Shown here: in pieces, positions 22,776-33,944 of the stretch
Numbering within the stretch: the stretch's first letter is position 1
Layout: every line of letters starts with the position of its first letter
DNA from: Saccopteryx bilineata
Taxonomy: Eukaryota > Chordata > Mammalia > Chiroptera > Emballonuridae
DNA: 64,000 nt
Assembly: GCF_036850765.1 (NCBI RefSeq)
Contig: NC_089490.1
Location: forward strand, 107,812,574-107,876,573
Direction of reading: 5' to 3'
Notes under the pieces: generated by a model
What the model saw: only the letters and a program-made list of their open reading frames with translations
Databases searched by the model: none
Told to the model about the DNA's origin: nothing
Program-made: the position numbers and the translations under genes

Positions 22776-24381
22776 AAGAAAAACACAATGGGACAGAGAG
22801 GACTTTAATCCAACGGGCCTCACTAGGATCCTACCTGTCACACATTAGTTTGTTTGTTTTTTAATTTAATTTAATTTAATTTTATTTTTAATTTTACTAG
22901 GGTGACATCAATAAATCAGGGTACATTTGTTCAAAGAAAACATGTCCAGGTTATTTTGTCAATCACTTATGTTGCATACCCATCACCCAAAGTCAGACTG
23001 TCCTCTGTCACCTTCTATCTAGTTTTCTTTGTGCCCCTCCTCCTCCCCTTTTTCCTCTCTCTCCCCCCCCATAACCACCATACTCTTATCAATGTCTCTT
23101 AGTCTCATTTTTATGTTCCACCTACGTATTGAATAATGCAGTTCTTGGTTTTTTTCTGATTTACTTATTTCACTTCCTATAATGTTATCAAGATCCCACC
23201 ATTTTGTTGTAAATGATCTGATGTCATCATTTCTTATGGCTGAGTAGTATTCCATAGTGTATATGTGCCACACCTTCTTTATCCAGTCTTCTATTGAAGG
23301 GCTTTCTGGTTGTTTCCATGTCTTGGCCACTGTGAACAATGCTGCAATAAACATGGGGCTGCATGTGTCTTTACGTATCAATGTTTCTGAATTTTGGGGT
23401 ATATACCCAGTAGAGAGATTGCTGGGTCATAAGGTAGTTCTATTTTCAGTTTTTTGAGGAACTACCATACTTTCTTCCATAATGGTTGTACTACTTTACA
23501 TTCCCATCAACAGTGAATGAGGGTTCCTTTTTCTCCACAGCCTCTCCAATATTTGCTATTACCTGTCTTGTTAATAATAGCTAATCTAACAGGTGTGAGG
23601 TGGTATCTCATTGCAGTTTTGATTTGCATTTCTCTAATAACTAATGAAGATGAGCATCTTTTCATATATCTGTTGGCCATTTGTATTTCTTCCTGAGAGA
23701 AGTGTCTATTCATGTCCTCTTCCCATTTTTTTTATTGGATTGTTTGTTTGTTGTTGGGTTTTATGAGTTCTTTGTATATTTTGGATATTAGGCCCTTATC
23801 TGAGCTGTTGTTTGAAAATATCATTTCCCATTTAGTTGGCTGTCTGTTTATTTTGTTGTCAGTTTCTCTTGCTGAGCAGAAACTTCTTAGTCTGATGTAG
23901 TCCCATTCATTTATTTTTGCCTTCACTTCCCTTGCCTTTGGAGTCAAATTCATAAAATGCTCTTTTAAACCAAGGTCCATGAGTTTAGAACCTATGTCTT
24001 CTTCTATGTACTCTATTGTTTCAGGTCTTATAGTTAGGTCTTTGATCCATTTTGAATTAATTTTAGTACAAGGGGACAAACTCTAGTCGAGTTTCATTCT
24101 TTTGCATGTGGCTTTCCAGTTTTCCCAGCACCATTTGTTGAAGAGTCTTTCTTTTCTCCATTGTGTGTTGTTAGCCCCTTTATCAAAAATTATTTGACCA
24201 TATATATGTGGTTTTATTTCTGGACTTCCTATTCTGTTCCATTGGTCTGAATGTCTATTTTTCAGCAAATACCATGCTGTTTTGATTGTCGTGGCTCTAT
24301 AATATAGTTTGAAGTCAGGTATTGTAATGCCCCCAGCTTCGTTCTTTTTCTTTAGGATTGCTTTCGCTATTCGGGTTTTTT

Positions 24382-24778
24382 GTTTTTGTTTTTGTTTTTT
24401 TGTATTTTTCTGAAGCTGGAAATGGGGAGAGACAGTCAGACAGACTCCCGCATGCGCCTGACCAGGATCCACCCGGCACGCCCACCAGGGGGCGATGCTC
24501 TGCCCACCAGGGGGCGATGCTCTGTCCCTCCGGCGCATCGCTCTGCCGCAACCAGAGCCACTCTAGCGCCTGGGGAAGAGGCCAAGGAGCCATCCCTAGC
24601 GCCCGGGCCATCTTTGCTCCAATGGAGCCTCGCTGCAGGAGGGGAAGAGAGAGACAGAGAGGAAGGATGGGGGGAGGGGTGGAGAAGCAGATGGGCACTT
24701 CTCCCGTGTGCCCTGGCCGGGAATCGAACCCGGGACCCCTGCACGCCAGGCCGACGCTCTACCACTGAGCCAAATGAC
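24382..24778 (-). mobile_element. Long VES/Rhin-1-like tRNA-derived SINE inside the L1
   Basis: The tRNA-like head is at the right end on the - strand. It has a consensus A box (TGGCTCAGTGG, complement of 24762-24772) and a perfect B box (GGTTCGATTCC, complement of 24720-24730), so the pol III promoter looks intact. The body is GC-rich and ends in a gtatttttctgaagctgg / A-rich tail region at the left. It interrupts L1 ORF2 and is flanked by near-copies of ctattcgggtttttt (24367-24381) and ctatttggggtttttt (from 24779). Assignment to the rhinolophoid-bat family is from memory. Confidence 0.85.
24480..24524 (+). promoter_or_regulatory. Tandem CTCF-like motifs in the SINE body
   Basis: A 22-bp unit containing CCACCAGGGGGCG is perfectly duplicated at 24481-24502 and 24503-24524. 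The core agrees closely with the known CTCF consensus (CCACCAGGGGGCGC type). A decayed third unit may follow at 24525-24545. Binding is inferred, not shown. Confidence 0.6.
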
Positions 24779-27679
24779 CTATTTGGGGTTTTTTTATAGT
24801 TTCATATAAATCTGATGATTTTTTGTTCCATTTCTTTAAAAAATGTCATTGGAATTTTGATGGGAATTGCATTAAATTTGTATATTGCTTTGGGTAATAT
24901 GGCCATCTTGATTATATTTATTCTTCCTATCCAAGATCAAGGAATATTCTTCCATCTCATTGTATCTTTTTCGATTTTCCTTAACAATGGTTTGTAGTTT
25001 TCATTATATAAGTCCTTTACATACTTTGTTATGTTTATTCCTAGGTATTTTTTTGTTGTTTTTGCAATCGTGAAGGGGATTATTTTTTTGAGTTCGTTCT
25101 CAAATGTTTCATTGTTGGCATATAGAAAGGCTATGGACTTTTGCATGTTAATTTTATATCCTGCGACCTTACTGTATTGGCTTATTGTTTCTAGTAGTCT
25201 TTTTGTAGATTCTTTGGGGTTTTCGATGTATAGGATCATATCATCTGCAAAAAGTGATACCTTTACTTCTTCTTTTCCGATATGGATGCCTTTTATTTCT
25301 TTGTCTTGTCTGATTGCTCTTGCTAGAACCTCTAGCACCACATTAAATAAGAGTGGAGAGAGTGGACAACTCTGTCTTGTTCCTGATTTAAGGAGGGAAA
25401 GCCTTCAGTTTTGTGCCATTTAATATGATGTTAGCTGATGGTTTATCATATATGGCCTTTATCATGTTGAGATATTTTCCTTCTATACCCATTTTGTTGA
25501 GAGTCTTAAACATAAAATTGTGTTGTATTTTATCAAAAGCCTTTTCTGCGTCTATTGATAAGATCATGTGGTTTTTGTTCTTTGTTTTGTTGATATGGTG
25601 TATTACATTAACCGTTTTACGTATGTTTAACCATCCTTGAGATTCTGGGATGAATCCCACTTGATCATGATGTATTATTTTTTTAATATGTTGTTGTATT
25701 CAATTTGCTAGTATTTTGTTTAGTATTTTAGCATCTGTATTCATTAGAGATATTGGTCTGTAGTTTTCTTTTTTTGTGCCATCCTTGCCTGGTTTTGGTA
25801 TGAGGGTTATGTTGGCCTCATAAAATGTGTTTGGAGGTATTGCTTCTTCTTCAATTTTTTGGAAGACTTTGAGTAGAATAGGAACCAAGTCTTCTTTGAA
25901 TGTTTGATAAAATTCGCTGGTATAGCCGTCAGGGCCTGGACTTTTATTTTTGGGGAGGTTTTTAATGGTTTTTTCTATTTCTTCTCTACTGATAGGTCTG
26001 TTTAGGCTTTCTGCTTCTTCTTGACTCAGTCTAGGAAGGTTGTATTGTTCTAGGAATTTATCCATTTCTTCTAGGTTGTTGTATTTAGTGGCATAAAGTT
26101 TTTCATAGTATTCTACAATAATTCTTTATATATCTCTGATGTCTGTGGTGATTTCTCCTCTTTCATTTTGGATTTTGTTTATATGAGTTCTTTCTCTTTT
26201 TTCCTTGGTAAGTCTTGCCAAGGGTTTGTCAATTTTGTTGATCTTTTCAAAGAACCAGCTCCTTGTTTTATTAATTTTTTCTATAGTTTTTCTGTTCTCT
26301 ATTTCATTTATTTCTGCTCTGATTTTTATTATCTCCTTTCTTCGGCTGGTTTTGGGTTGTCTTTGTTCTTCTTTTTCTAGTTCCTTAAGGTGTGAAGTTA
26401 AGTGGTTCACTTGGGCTCTCTCTTGTTTGTTCATATATGCTTGAAGTGATATGAACTTCCCTCTTATCACTGCTTTTGCTACATCCCATAGATTCTGATA
26501 TGTCGTACTGTCATTTTCATTTGTCTGTATATATCTTTTGATCTCTACGCTTATTTCTTCTTTGACCCATTAATTTTTTAGAAGTATGTTGTTTAGTTTC
26601 CACATTTTTGTGGGGTTTTTTTCCTCTTTTTTGCAGTTGAATTCTAGTTTCAAGGCTTTGTGATCAGAAAATATGCTTGGTACAACTTCGATTTTCTGAA
26701 TTTGCTGGTGTTGTTTTTGTGGCCCAACATATGGTCAATTCCTAAGAATGATCCATTTACACTAGAGAAAAATGTATATACTGTTACTTTGGGATGAAAT
26801 GTCCTGTAGATGTCTATCATATTCAGGTGCTCTAGTGTTTTGTTTAAGGCCAATATATCTTTATTGATTCTCTGTTTGGATGACCAATCTAGAACCGTTA
26901 GCGGTGTATTGAGGTCTCCAAGTATGATTGTATTTTAGTCAGTTTTTGTTTTAAGGTCAATAAGTAGCTGTCTCATATATTTTGGTGCTCCTTGGTTTGG
27001 TGCATATATATTAAGAATTGTTATGTCTTCTTGATTCAGTGTCCCCTTAATCATTATGAAATGACCATTTTTGTCTTTGAGTACTTTTGCTGTCTTGTAG
27101 TCAGCAATATCAGATATGAGTATTGCTACACCTGCTTTGTTTTGGATGTTATTTGCTTGGAGTATTGTTTTCCAACCTTTCACTTTGAATTTGTTTTTAT
27201 CCTTGTTGCTTAGATGAGTTTCTTGTAGGCAGCATACAGTTGGGTTTTCTTTTTTAATCCATTCTGCTACTCTGTGCCTTTTTATTGGTGAGTTTAGTCC
27301 ATTTACATTTAGTGTAATTATTGATACTTGTGAGTTCCCTATTGCCATTTTATAAATTGCTTTCTGTTAGTTTTGTGTCTTGTTTGATTCTTCTCTTTTG
27401 TTTTTCTATCTTTTGTTTTCGCTTGGTTGTATTCCATACATCTTTCCTCTGTTGCTGTCTTTTTTAAATCATGTGCTTCTGTGGAGGTTTTTTCAATGGT
27501 GGTTACCGTTAAGTAGTGAAAAGGGTTCCTACCCTGTTCATTGTAGTGCACTATCTTGTGAGTACTTTTGCACTCCATCGTCCTTTGCTACTGTTAATCT
27601 CCATCCTCTCCACCCCCCCTTTTTTGTTGTTGTTGTCACAATTTAAATTTGGTTTTATTGTGTTCTTGGTGGAGCTTTT

Positions 27680-28646
27680 ACTTGTGGTTTTGTTTTGTTT
27701 TGTTCTTTTTATCTGGTTGGAAAACCCCCTTTAGTAATTCCTGGAGTGGGGGTTTTCTGATGATAAATTCCCTCATCTTTTCTATATCTGTAAATGTTTT
27801 TATTTCTCCTTCATATTTGAAGGATAGCTTTGATGGGTATAGTATTCGTGGCTGAAAGTTCCTTTCTTTCAGGACTTTAAATATTGGGGTCCACTTTCTT
27901 CTAGCTTGTAGAGTTTCTGTTGAGAAATCTGATGATAATCTAATGGGCCTTCCTTTATATGTTGTATTCTTCTTTTCCCTGGCTGCCTTGAGAATTTTTT
28001 CTTTGTTGTTGGTTTGTGCCAATTTCATTTATGATGTGCCTTGGAGTAGGTTTGTTGGGGTTAAGAAAACTCAGAGTTCTGTTTGGTTCTTGAATTTGAG
28101 GCTTTAGTTCTTTCCACAGACTTAGGAAGTTCTCATCTATTATTTGTTTGAATATGTTCTCCATTCCATTTTCTCTCTCTTCTCTCTCTGATATACCTAT
28201 TAATCTTATGTTATTCTTTTTGATGGAGTCCTACAGTTCCTGTAGGGCTTTCTCATTTTTTTTAATTTTTGAGTCTCTTTCTTCTTCTCTCTGTTGTGCC
28301 TCAAATTCCTTGTCTTCTATGTCACTAATCCTACCTTCTATCTGGCCTGTTCTATTAGCTAAGCTTGTTACCTCATTTTTCAGTTTATGAATTGAGTTTT
28401 TCATCTCTGTTTGATTTGTTTTTATAGTTTCAATTTCCTTGGTAATGTATTCTTTGTGTTCACTGAGTTGTTTTCTGAGCTCCCTAAATTGCCTTTCTGT
28501 GTTTTCTTGTATATCTTTGAGTATTTTTAGGATTTATATTTTAAATTTTCTGTCATTTAGCTCCAAGGTTTTCAATATATTAAATTTTTTTTTCCATAGA
28601 TTTTTTCCTCATCTATCTGTGCTACCTCTCTGTCTTTTGTATCCAT
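27680..28646 (-). pseudogene. L1 ORF1 remnant, broken
   Basis: The putative start ATG is at 28644-28646 (MDTKDREVAQIDEEK). Reading on from it, a coiled-coil-like charged segment is interrupted by stops. The C-terminal part, in 27678-28028, has the RNA-binding and C-terminal domain signature (RRKWTPIFKVLKERNF). ORF1 protein is the L1 RNA-binding chaperone. This copy is disrupted. Confidence 0.75.
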
Positions 28647-30702
28647 GATATTCAATTTCCTTTTCCTTAATGGCATCTGAGGGTGGTTTTTTGATAGTAT
28701 TAATGAGAATTAATAAAGAATAAATAGTTAAAAATAAAAAAAAAAAAATATTATTTTTCCCCCTTTTTTTTTCCTCTCCTCTCCCCTCCTTCTTGAGAAA
28801 ATCTTGTGGTGAACTGTGAATTATATTGTGCTAAATAGAACAAAAACTACCTATAATGGAGGGCCTGAGTTGGGGAGAAGTGATAAAGGGGCAAAAAAGG
28901 GGGTATGGACCCACAAAATGCAAAAAAGGGAAAAATTTGGGTCAAGAATAAAATGATTTGCTTTTAGGTGATGGTTGACTAAGAGATATGATGAGAAGAA
29001 TAAGAGGAAAATGGGGGAAAAAATTAAAAATTACTATTGTATTTAGTGGAGCAAGAACTAGATAAAATGGAGAGCCATGGTTGGGAGCACTGCTAGTGAG
29101 TTAAAAAAGCGAAGTAAAAAACCCCCAAAGCTCCACAAAGAAAAATTTGAGTCCCAGAGAAAATAATTTGTTCATGATTGAGGATTGAATGAGAGGAAAG
29201 GTGAAAGAGAAAAGAAGAAACTAATATAGAGGGAGAGGGAAAAAAAAAGAAAGAGGAAAACACAAAAAGTATAAAAAAGAATAAAAGGGGAGAGAGAGAG
29301 AGTTAAGGGTTTTGGAGTGCAACCCTCATAGAGAGAAAGGAAGAAGAAAGAAAAGATAATGGGAGATGTAACACTTATGGGTAGTGTAGTTCAAGGAGAA
29401 GAGAGAGTAAGACTGGCAGAGAATTAAACAACCAAATTGGAAGAGGAAGAAAATAATCAAGACAAGAATATAAGAGAAACAAATGAACAAATATAATAAA
29501 ATGGGATAGGTTATAAAGTCTGTGGATTATTCTCAATTTTGAGAGGTTATCTTCTTGCTTTTTCTTTTCTCTCCCTCTTCCTGGTTGGTGACTCTGTACC
29601 CCAGGTTCTGCCCCTGTGGCACACTTAGGTAGAGGTTTGCAGTTGATAAGTCTCTATGGTGATGTCATATATTGGGCTTCAGTCTCGTTGACAGTCAAGG
29701 CTCATTAGCATTTGCAGGCTCCGCCAATGAGAGAGTCCGTGTTTCCGGAGCCTCTCTCCTAGTTTTTCCTTCCTGAATTAGTAGCCTGATGATCCAGCTA
29801 TGGGGTTGCTGCTGCCTCTGCCTGGAGAATAAGAGGCTCAAAGAGCTGGCAAATCCCCACTCTATTCCCACTCAGCACAGGGCTCTGGGTAAGGCTAGTA
29901 TAATCAGGTGGGGCTTCGGCCCACACAAAGACCTCTGACTCTGCCCCTTTGTCCAGGAACACGGGCACCCACTCCCGAGGGAATCTCTCGCCCACTGTCT
30001 GCGCTTGCCGACCAGGGGATCAGGCTGGCAGCCTCTCACTCCCAGTGAGGCGCCCCGCCCACATGGAAAAGTTTGAGCATAGGGAATTTCGCTCCCACTC
30101 ACTCCCCGTGTGCTGCTTTTTGGGGCGCAGGGGTGACCCCAAGACTCCAGTTTTGGCCTACAGAAAGGCCTCTGACTCTGCCCCTCTGTCCGGTAACACA
30201 GGTGCCCACTCCCGGGGCTCTAGGAGGAATCTCTTGCCCACTATCTGCACGCGCTGACCAGGAGATTGGGGCAGATGGCTGTCCCAAGTACCTTTCTTTG
30301 TCTGGGTTTGGTGCAAGCATTAGCTTGTGTTGACTGGGTTGCCACAAGCGCAGTTTTTCCTCAGCTTGGATGTCCGTGCCATAGCCTGGTTCGGACATTT
30401 GTGCGGCAGTCTGGTTCTATTCACACCCTATGCCCACCTTAGTTCCTATACTCTCAGTTCCCAGTGAAAGCAGCCCTTATTTAAGTTAGTGAGGTAGGCA
30501 GAGTGTTTCTCCCTCCTTATTTCCTTCGGGGTTGATTATATATTTAGTCAATTTTTCGCTCGATCAGACCTTCGCGTTTAGTGTGGAACTTCTGGAGGCT
30601 CCAAGGATAGATTTTTCTGTCTCTGGTTGAAGATCTTGTTGAATTTTGGGGGAGATTTATGGGTATCACCTCTTATGGTGCCATTTCTCTGACGTCACTC
30701 CC
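28647..30702 (-). promoter_or_regulatory. L1 5'UTR / promoter region with tandem units
   Basis: About 2.06 kb upstream of ORF1. The outer part (29570-30702) is GC- and CpG-rich and contains a repeated unit with a period of about 237 bp (compare 29932 and 30169). The inner part (28720-29560) is strongly purine-rich on the + strand and has diverged units with a period of about 211 bp (compare 28839 and 29050). At the very 5' end there is a full CRE palindrome (TGACGTCA, 30690-30697) and a YY1-like GCCATTT (30680-30686). Confidence 0.7.
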
Positions 30703-30842
30703 CACACTAGTTTATATTAAAGACAGTTGCCTGTGACGTTATCTCCCTTCCTAGAGGTCCTCTATCTAAATTCTCCTGGGCAGTTGGAGGAATGTCAGAG
30801 GTTTCTCCTGAGTCTTTTGTCTCTTAAAAATAACGAGCTTAC

Positions 30843-32398
30843 CAAAAAATCATCAGATTTACATGGAACTATAAAAAACCCCGAATAGCCAAAGCAATCC
30901 TAAAGAAAAAGAATGAAGCTGGGGGCATTACAATACCTGACTTCAAACTATATTATAGGGCCACGACAATCAAAACAGCATGGTATTGGCAGAAAAAAAA
31001 GACACTCAGACCAATGGAACAGAATAGAAAGTCCAGAAATAAAACCACATATATACAGTCAAATAATTTTTGATAAAGGGGCCAACAACACACAATGGAG
31101 AAAAGAAAGCCTCTTCAATAAATGGTGCTGGGAAAACTGGAAAGCCACATGCAAAAGAATGAAACTGGACTACAGTCTCTCCCCCTGTACAAAAATTAAC
31201 TCAAAATGGATCAAAGATCTAAACATAAGACCTGAAACAATTAAGTACATAGAAGAAGACATAGGTACTCAACTCATGGACCTGAGTTTTAAAGAGCATT
31301 TTATGAATTTGACTCCAATGGCAAGAGAAGTGAAGGCAAAAATTAATGAATGGGACTACATCAGACTAAGAAGTTTTTGCTCAGCAAGAGAAACTGATAA
31401 CAAAATAAACAGAAAGCCAACTAAATGGGAAATGATATTTTCAAACAACAGCTCAGATAAGGGCCTAATATCCAAAATATACAAAGAACTCATAAAACTC
31501 AACAACAAACAAACAAACAATCCAATAAAAAAATAGGAAGAGGATATGAATAGACACTTCTCCCAGGAAGAAATACAAATGGCCAACAGATATATGAAAA
31601 GATGCTCATCTTCTTTAGCTATTAGAGAAATGCAAATCAAAATGGCAATGAGATACCACCTCACACCTGTTAGATTAGCTGTTATTAGCAAGACAGGTAA
31701 TAGCAAATGTTGGAGAGGCTGTGGAGAAAAAGGAACCCTCATACACTGTTGGTGGGAATGTAAAGTAGTACAACCATTATGGAAGAAAGTATGGTGGTTC
31801 CTCAAAAAACTGAAAATAGAACTACCTTATGACCCAGCAATCCCTCTACTGGGTATATATCCCAAAAACTCAGAAACATTGATACGTAAAGACACATGCA
31901 GCCCCATGTTTATTGCAGCATTGTTCACAGTGGTCAGGACATGGAAACAACCAAAAAGCCCATCAATAGATGACTGGATAAAGAAGATGTGGCACATATA
32001 CACTATGGAATACTACTCAGCCATAAGAAATGATGACATTGGAACATTTACAGCAAAATGGTGGGATCTTGATAACATGATACGAAGCGAAATAAGTAAA
32101 TCAGAAAAAAACAGGAACTATATTATTCCATACGTAGGTGGGATGTAATAGTGAAACTAAGAGACATTGATAAGAGTGTGGTGGTTACGGGGGGGAGGGG
32201 GGAATGGGAGAGGGATAGGGGGTGGGGAGGGGCACAAAGAAAACAAGATAGAAGGTGACAGAGGACAATCTGACTTTGGGTGGTGGGTATGCAGCATAAT
32301 TGAACGACAAGATAACCTGGACTTGTTATCTTTGAACATATATATCCTGATTTATTGATGTCACCCCATTAAAAAAATAAAATTATATATAAAAAAAA
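30843..32398 (+). mobile_element. 5'-truncated LINE-1, sense orientation
   Basis: About 1.55 kb of the ORF2 C-terminal part and the 3'UTR, ending in AATAAA (32376-32381) and an A-rich tail. It is flanked by a perfect 11-bp duplication, aacgagcttac, at 30832-30842 and 32399-32409. Coding pieces at 30913-31536 and 31546-32148 are separated by a single TAG. The good preservation and perfect duplication suggest a younger insertion than the neighbouring antisense L1. Confidence 0.9.
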
Positions 32399-33050
32399 AA
32401 CGAGCTTACAATAATCCATATTCCCCAAAGAGCATATTTTGGGGTGGCAAACTCTGCTCCCGTCAAGGAAAATAGGATAAGGTGGTCAGCTAATAGGGAG
32501 GTGGGGAGTTTTGGACATTCTGTGGGACAGCAGGATACCTATATGGAGATGTCCCCTGGGGATCTGGTGACATGGGGCTGGAGATGAAGGCTGGGCCCCT
32601 CTGTGACACTGGCATTTGGGAAGCCTTGATCGCAGCAGACATGAGTTGAACACCTACCATATGTCAACCATTCCACTGTCCATGGGGGCAGCAGGACATA
32701 CAAGTAAAGATGATTTTAAATTAATATATTATCTATTAATTTTATTATCATGCACAAATACTTGACTTGCAAAATAGGAATAAAAATACCTACCTTAAAG
32801 GGTGTTTGTAGATATTAAATTAGAGAATATATGGCTTTGAGCATAGAAACTGGCATATTGTAAAATCTTTTAAAATGATCATTCACATCCTTTCTTATGA
32901 AATAACTTATTTTAAATTAAAAATGGAATTACTTGAAAATATCAAATTCTTTCAATTTAATAATTTTTCTGAGAACCATGTGCTAAATGGAGGTCTCAGA
33001 AACATTTAAGGAAATGATTCACTTGTTGCAAATTTAAAATTTCAATTCTA

Positions 33051-33209
33051 CCCTGGCCAGATGGCTCAGTTGGTTAGAGCATCGTCTCAAAGCACAGAGG
33101 TTGCCCATTTGATCCCTGGACAGGGCACATATAGGAACAGATAGATGTTCCTGACTCACCCTCTTGTCCTTCCTTTCTAAAATCAATAAAATAAACATTT
33201 AAAAATATT
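33051..33209 (+). mobile_element. VES-type tRNA-derived SINE
   Basis: The head 'ccctggccagatggctcagttgg' (split here as head and A box) is followed by 'ttagagcatcg', a degenerate B box and an A-rich tail. It is flanked by perfect 11-bp duplications tttcaattcta at 33040-33050 and 33210-33220. VES SINEs are characteristic of bats. Confidence 0.9.
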
Positions 33210-33479
33210 TTTCAATTCTAGAATTAGGTAATTGGCAGATACCAATGCCCATACCATGAACATCCTTGAAGTCCAATTGGGGAACTAAGGTAGGCTTGTG
33301 GGAGAAATAAGACTGGAAGACACGACTTCAGTAAATGCTGAGAAGGTGACGGTGCTGACGTGGATGAGACCAGTACCCGTGTGAGAGTTCAGAAGCATTT
33401 GGACAGATGGCTCAAATGGTGCCATTTTTGACAGTGTCATATTAGTAGATTAAGCAAGGAAAATATTCCATTGCCACAA

Positions 33480-33640
33480 GTGTAAATGACACTCAGCTAT
33501 GCTAAGCACTAGATTAGGTTGAGGATACAGCAAAAAAGAGCAACCCCTGGCCGTGAGATCATCTCTCGGTGGGGAACGAGTCTTGAACAGATGGTTAGAG
33601 TGCAGTGTAACTTGTGCTGCTGACCAGGCAGAGGGGGCTT
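33480..33640 (-). repeat. L2-like LINE fragment, antisense
   Basis: 'tgctaagcactagattaggttgaggatacagc' read in parts, and 'acagatggttagagtgcag', match reverse-complement L2. Confidence 0.5.
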
Positions 33641-33692
33641 ACAAGAGCTGACATGACTTACTTACCCTCCTGTTTGGATCTTTTCTCACCAG

Positions 33693-33812
33693 GGTCTTTC
33701 CACCTAATTCACTTGATGTTTGATGACTACGTACTCTACCTGTTGGAGTCCCTGCACTGCCAGGAGCGGGCCAACGAGCTCATGCGAGCCATGAAGGGAG
33801 AAGGCAGCACTG
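33693..33812 (+). CDS. RFX4: RFX4 coding exon (window exon 6)
   Basis: This 120-bp exon encodes [20 protein letters not shown], then [19 protein letters not shown]. This is the end of the conserved RFX dimerization domain. The acceptor is ttttctcaccag|gg and the donor is actg|gtaagg. It is symmetric (phase 1 at both ends), so skipping would keep the frame but remove part of the dimerization region. Confidence 0.95.
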
Positions 33813-33944
33813 GTAAGGCAGCACTGCACTGGGCACAGCTCCCCCCGACTGGTAGCCTTACATCCATGCCCTCCACTTCTAGCTCTGCACCCTAAAGAAT
33901 GCAGTGATGGGGAGCAGGTCAAGTGGTGGGAAATCAATGTCTCT

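Larger units (their letters stand above)
23040..27348 (-). pseudogene. L1 ORF2 remnant (endonuclease, reverse transcriptase), broken
   Basis: Translation from 27348 starts with an endonuclease-like N-terminus (TLNVNGLNSPIKR, then CLQETHL) and stops near 26935. Further reverse-transcriptase fragments follow in shifted frames: KNKSPGPDG at about 26000, SLFADDM (the F-A-D-D catalytic core) near 25240, and the C-terminal part ([15 protein letters not shown]) near 23240. The frame is broken repeatedly and is also split by a SINE at 24382-24778. In a live element this protein nicks DNA and copies L1 RNA at the nick. This copy cannot do so. Confidence 0.85.
22852..30702 (-). mobile_element. Near full-length LINE-1, antisense to RFX4
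   Basis: A 7.85-kb L1 on the - strand, including about 0.4 kb of inserted SINE. The order from its 5' end is: 5'UTR 30702-28647, ORF1 from 28646, a short inter-ORF gap, ORF2 from 27348 to about 23040, then a 3'UTR and A-rich tail near 22860-22900. It is flanked by imperfect target-site duplications: cacattagttt at 22841-22851 and cacactagttt at 30703-30713, with one mismatch. Both ORFs are interrupted by stops and frameshifts, so it is no longer competent. An L1 antisense to its host gene is the orientation usually tolerated in introns. Confidence 0.9.
14814..33692 (+). other. RFX4: RFX4 18.9-kb intron with repeat-poor block and L1 nest
   Basis: Layout: 14814-15550 shows no assigned repeat; 15550-17690 is repeat-poor; 17690-18265 is antisense MIR copies; 18335-18374 is an AT palindrome; 18640-19150 is an old interspersed repeat; 19500-21900 is MIR and L2 fragments; 21960-22290 is unassigned, possibly old repeat; 22290-22775 is a twin-primed L1 end; 22852-30702 is the antisense L1; 30843-32398 is the sense L1; 33051-33209 is a VES SINE; 33480-33640 is L2. 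Segments 30714-30830 and 32410-32640 appear to be the sequence into which both L1s inserted. Confidence 0.7.

Noticed and set aside
24710..24778. A tRNA gene on the - strand (good A and B boxes)
   Set aside because: The tRNA-like part is continuous with a SINE body and tail and is flanked by duplications, so it is a SINE head, not a tRNA gene.
24358..24799. Open frames of 136 and 139 codons on the + strand
   Set aside because: They lie across the SINE body and its tRNA-like head. The frames are a by-product of GC-rich SINE sequence.
30913..32148. Two long + strand open frames that look like genes
   Set aside because: They are the C-terminal part of L1 ORF2 in a 5'-truncated retrotransposon, separated by a stop.
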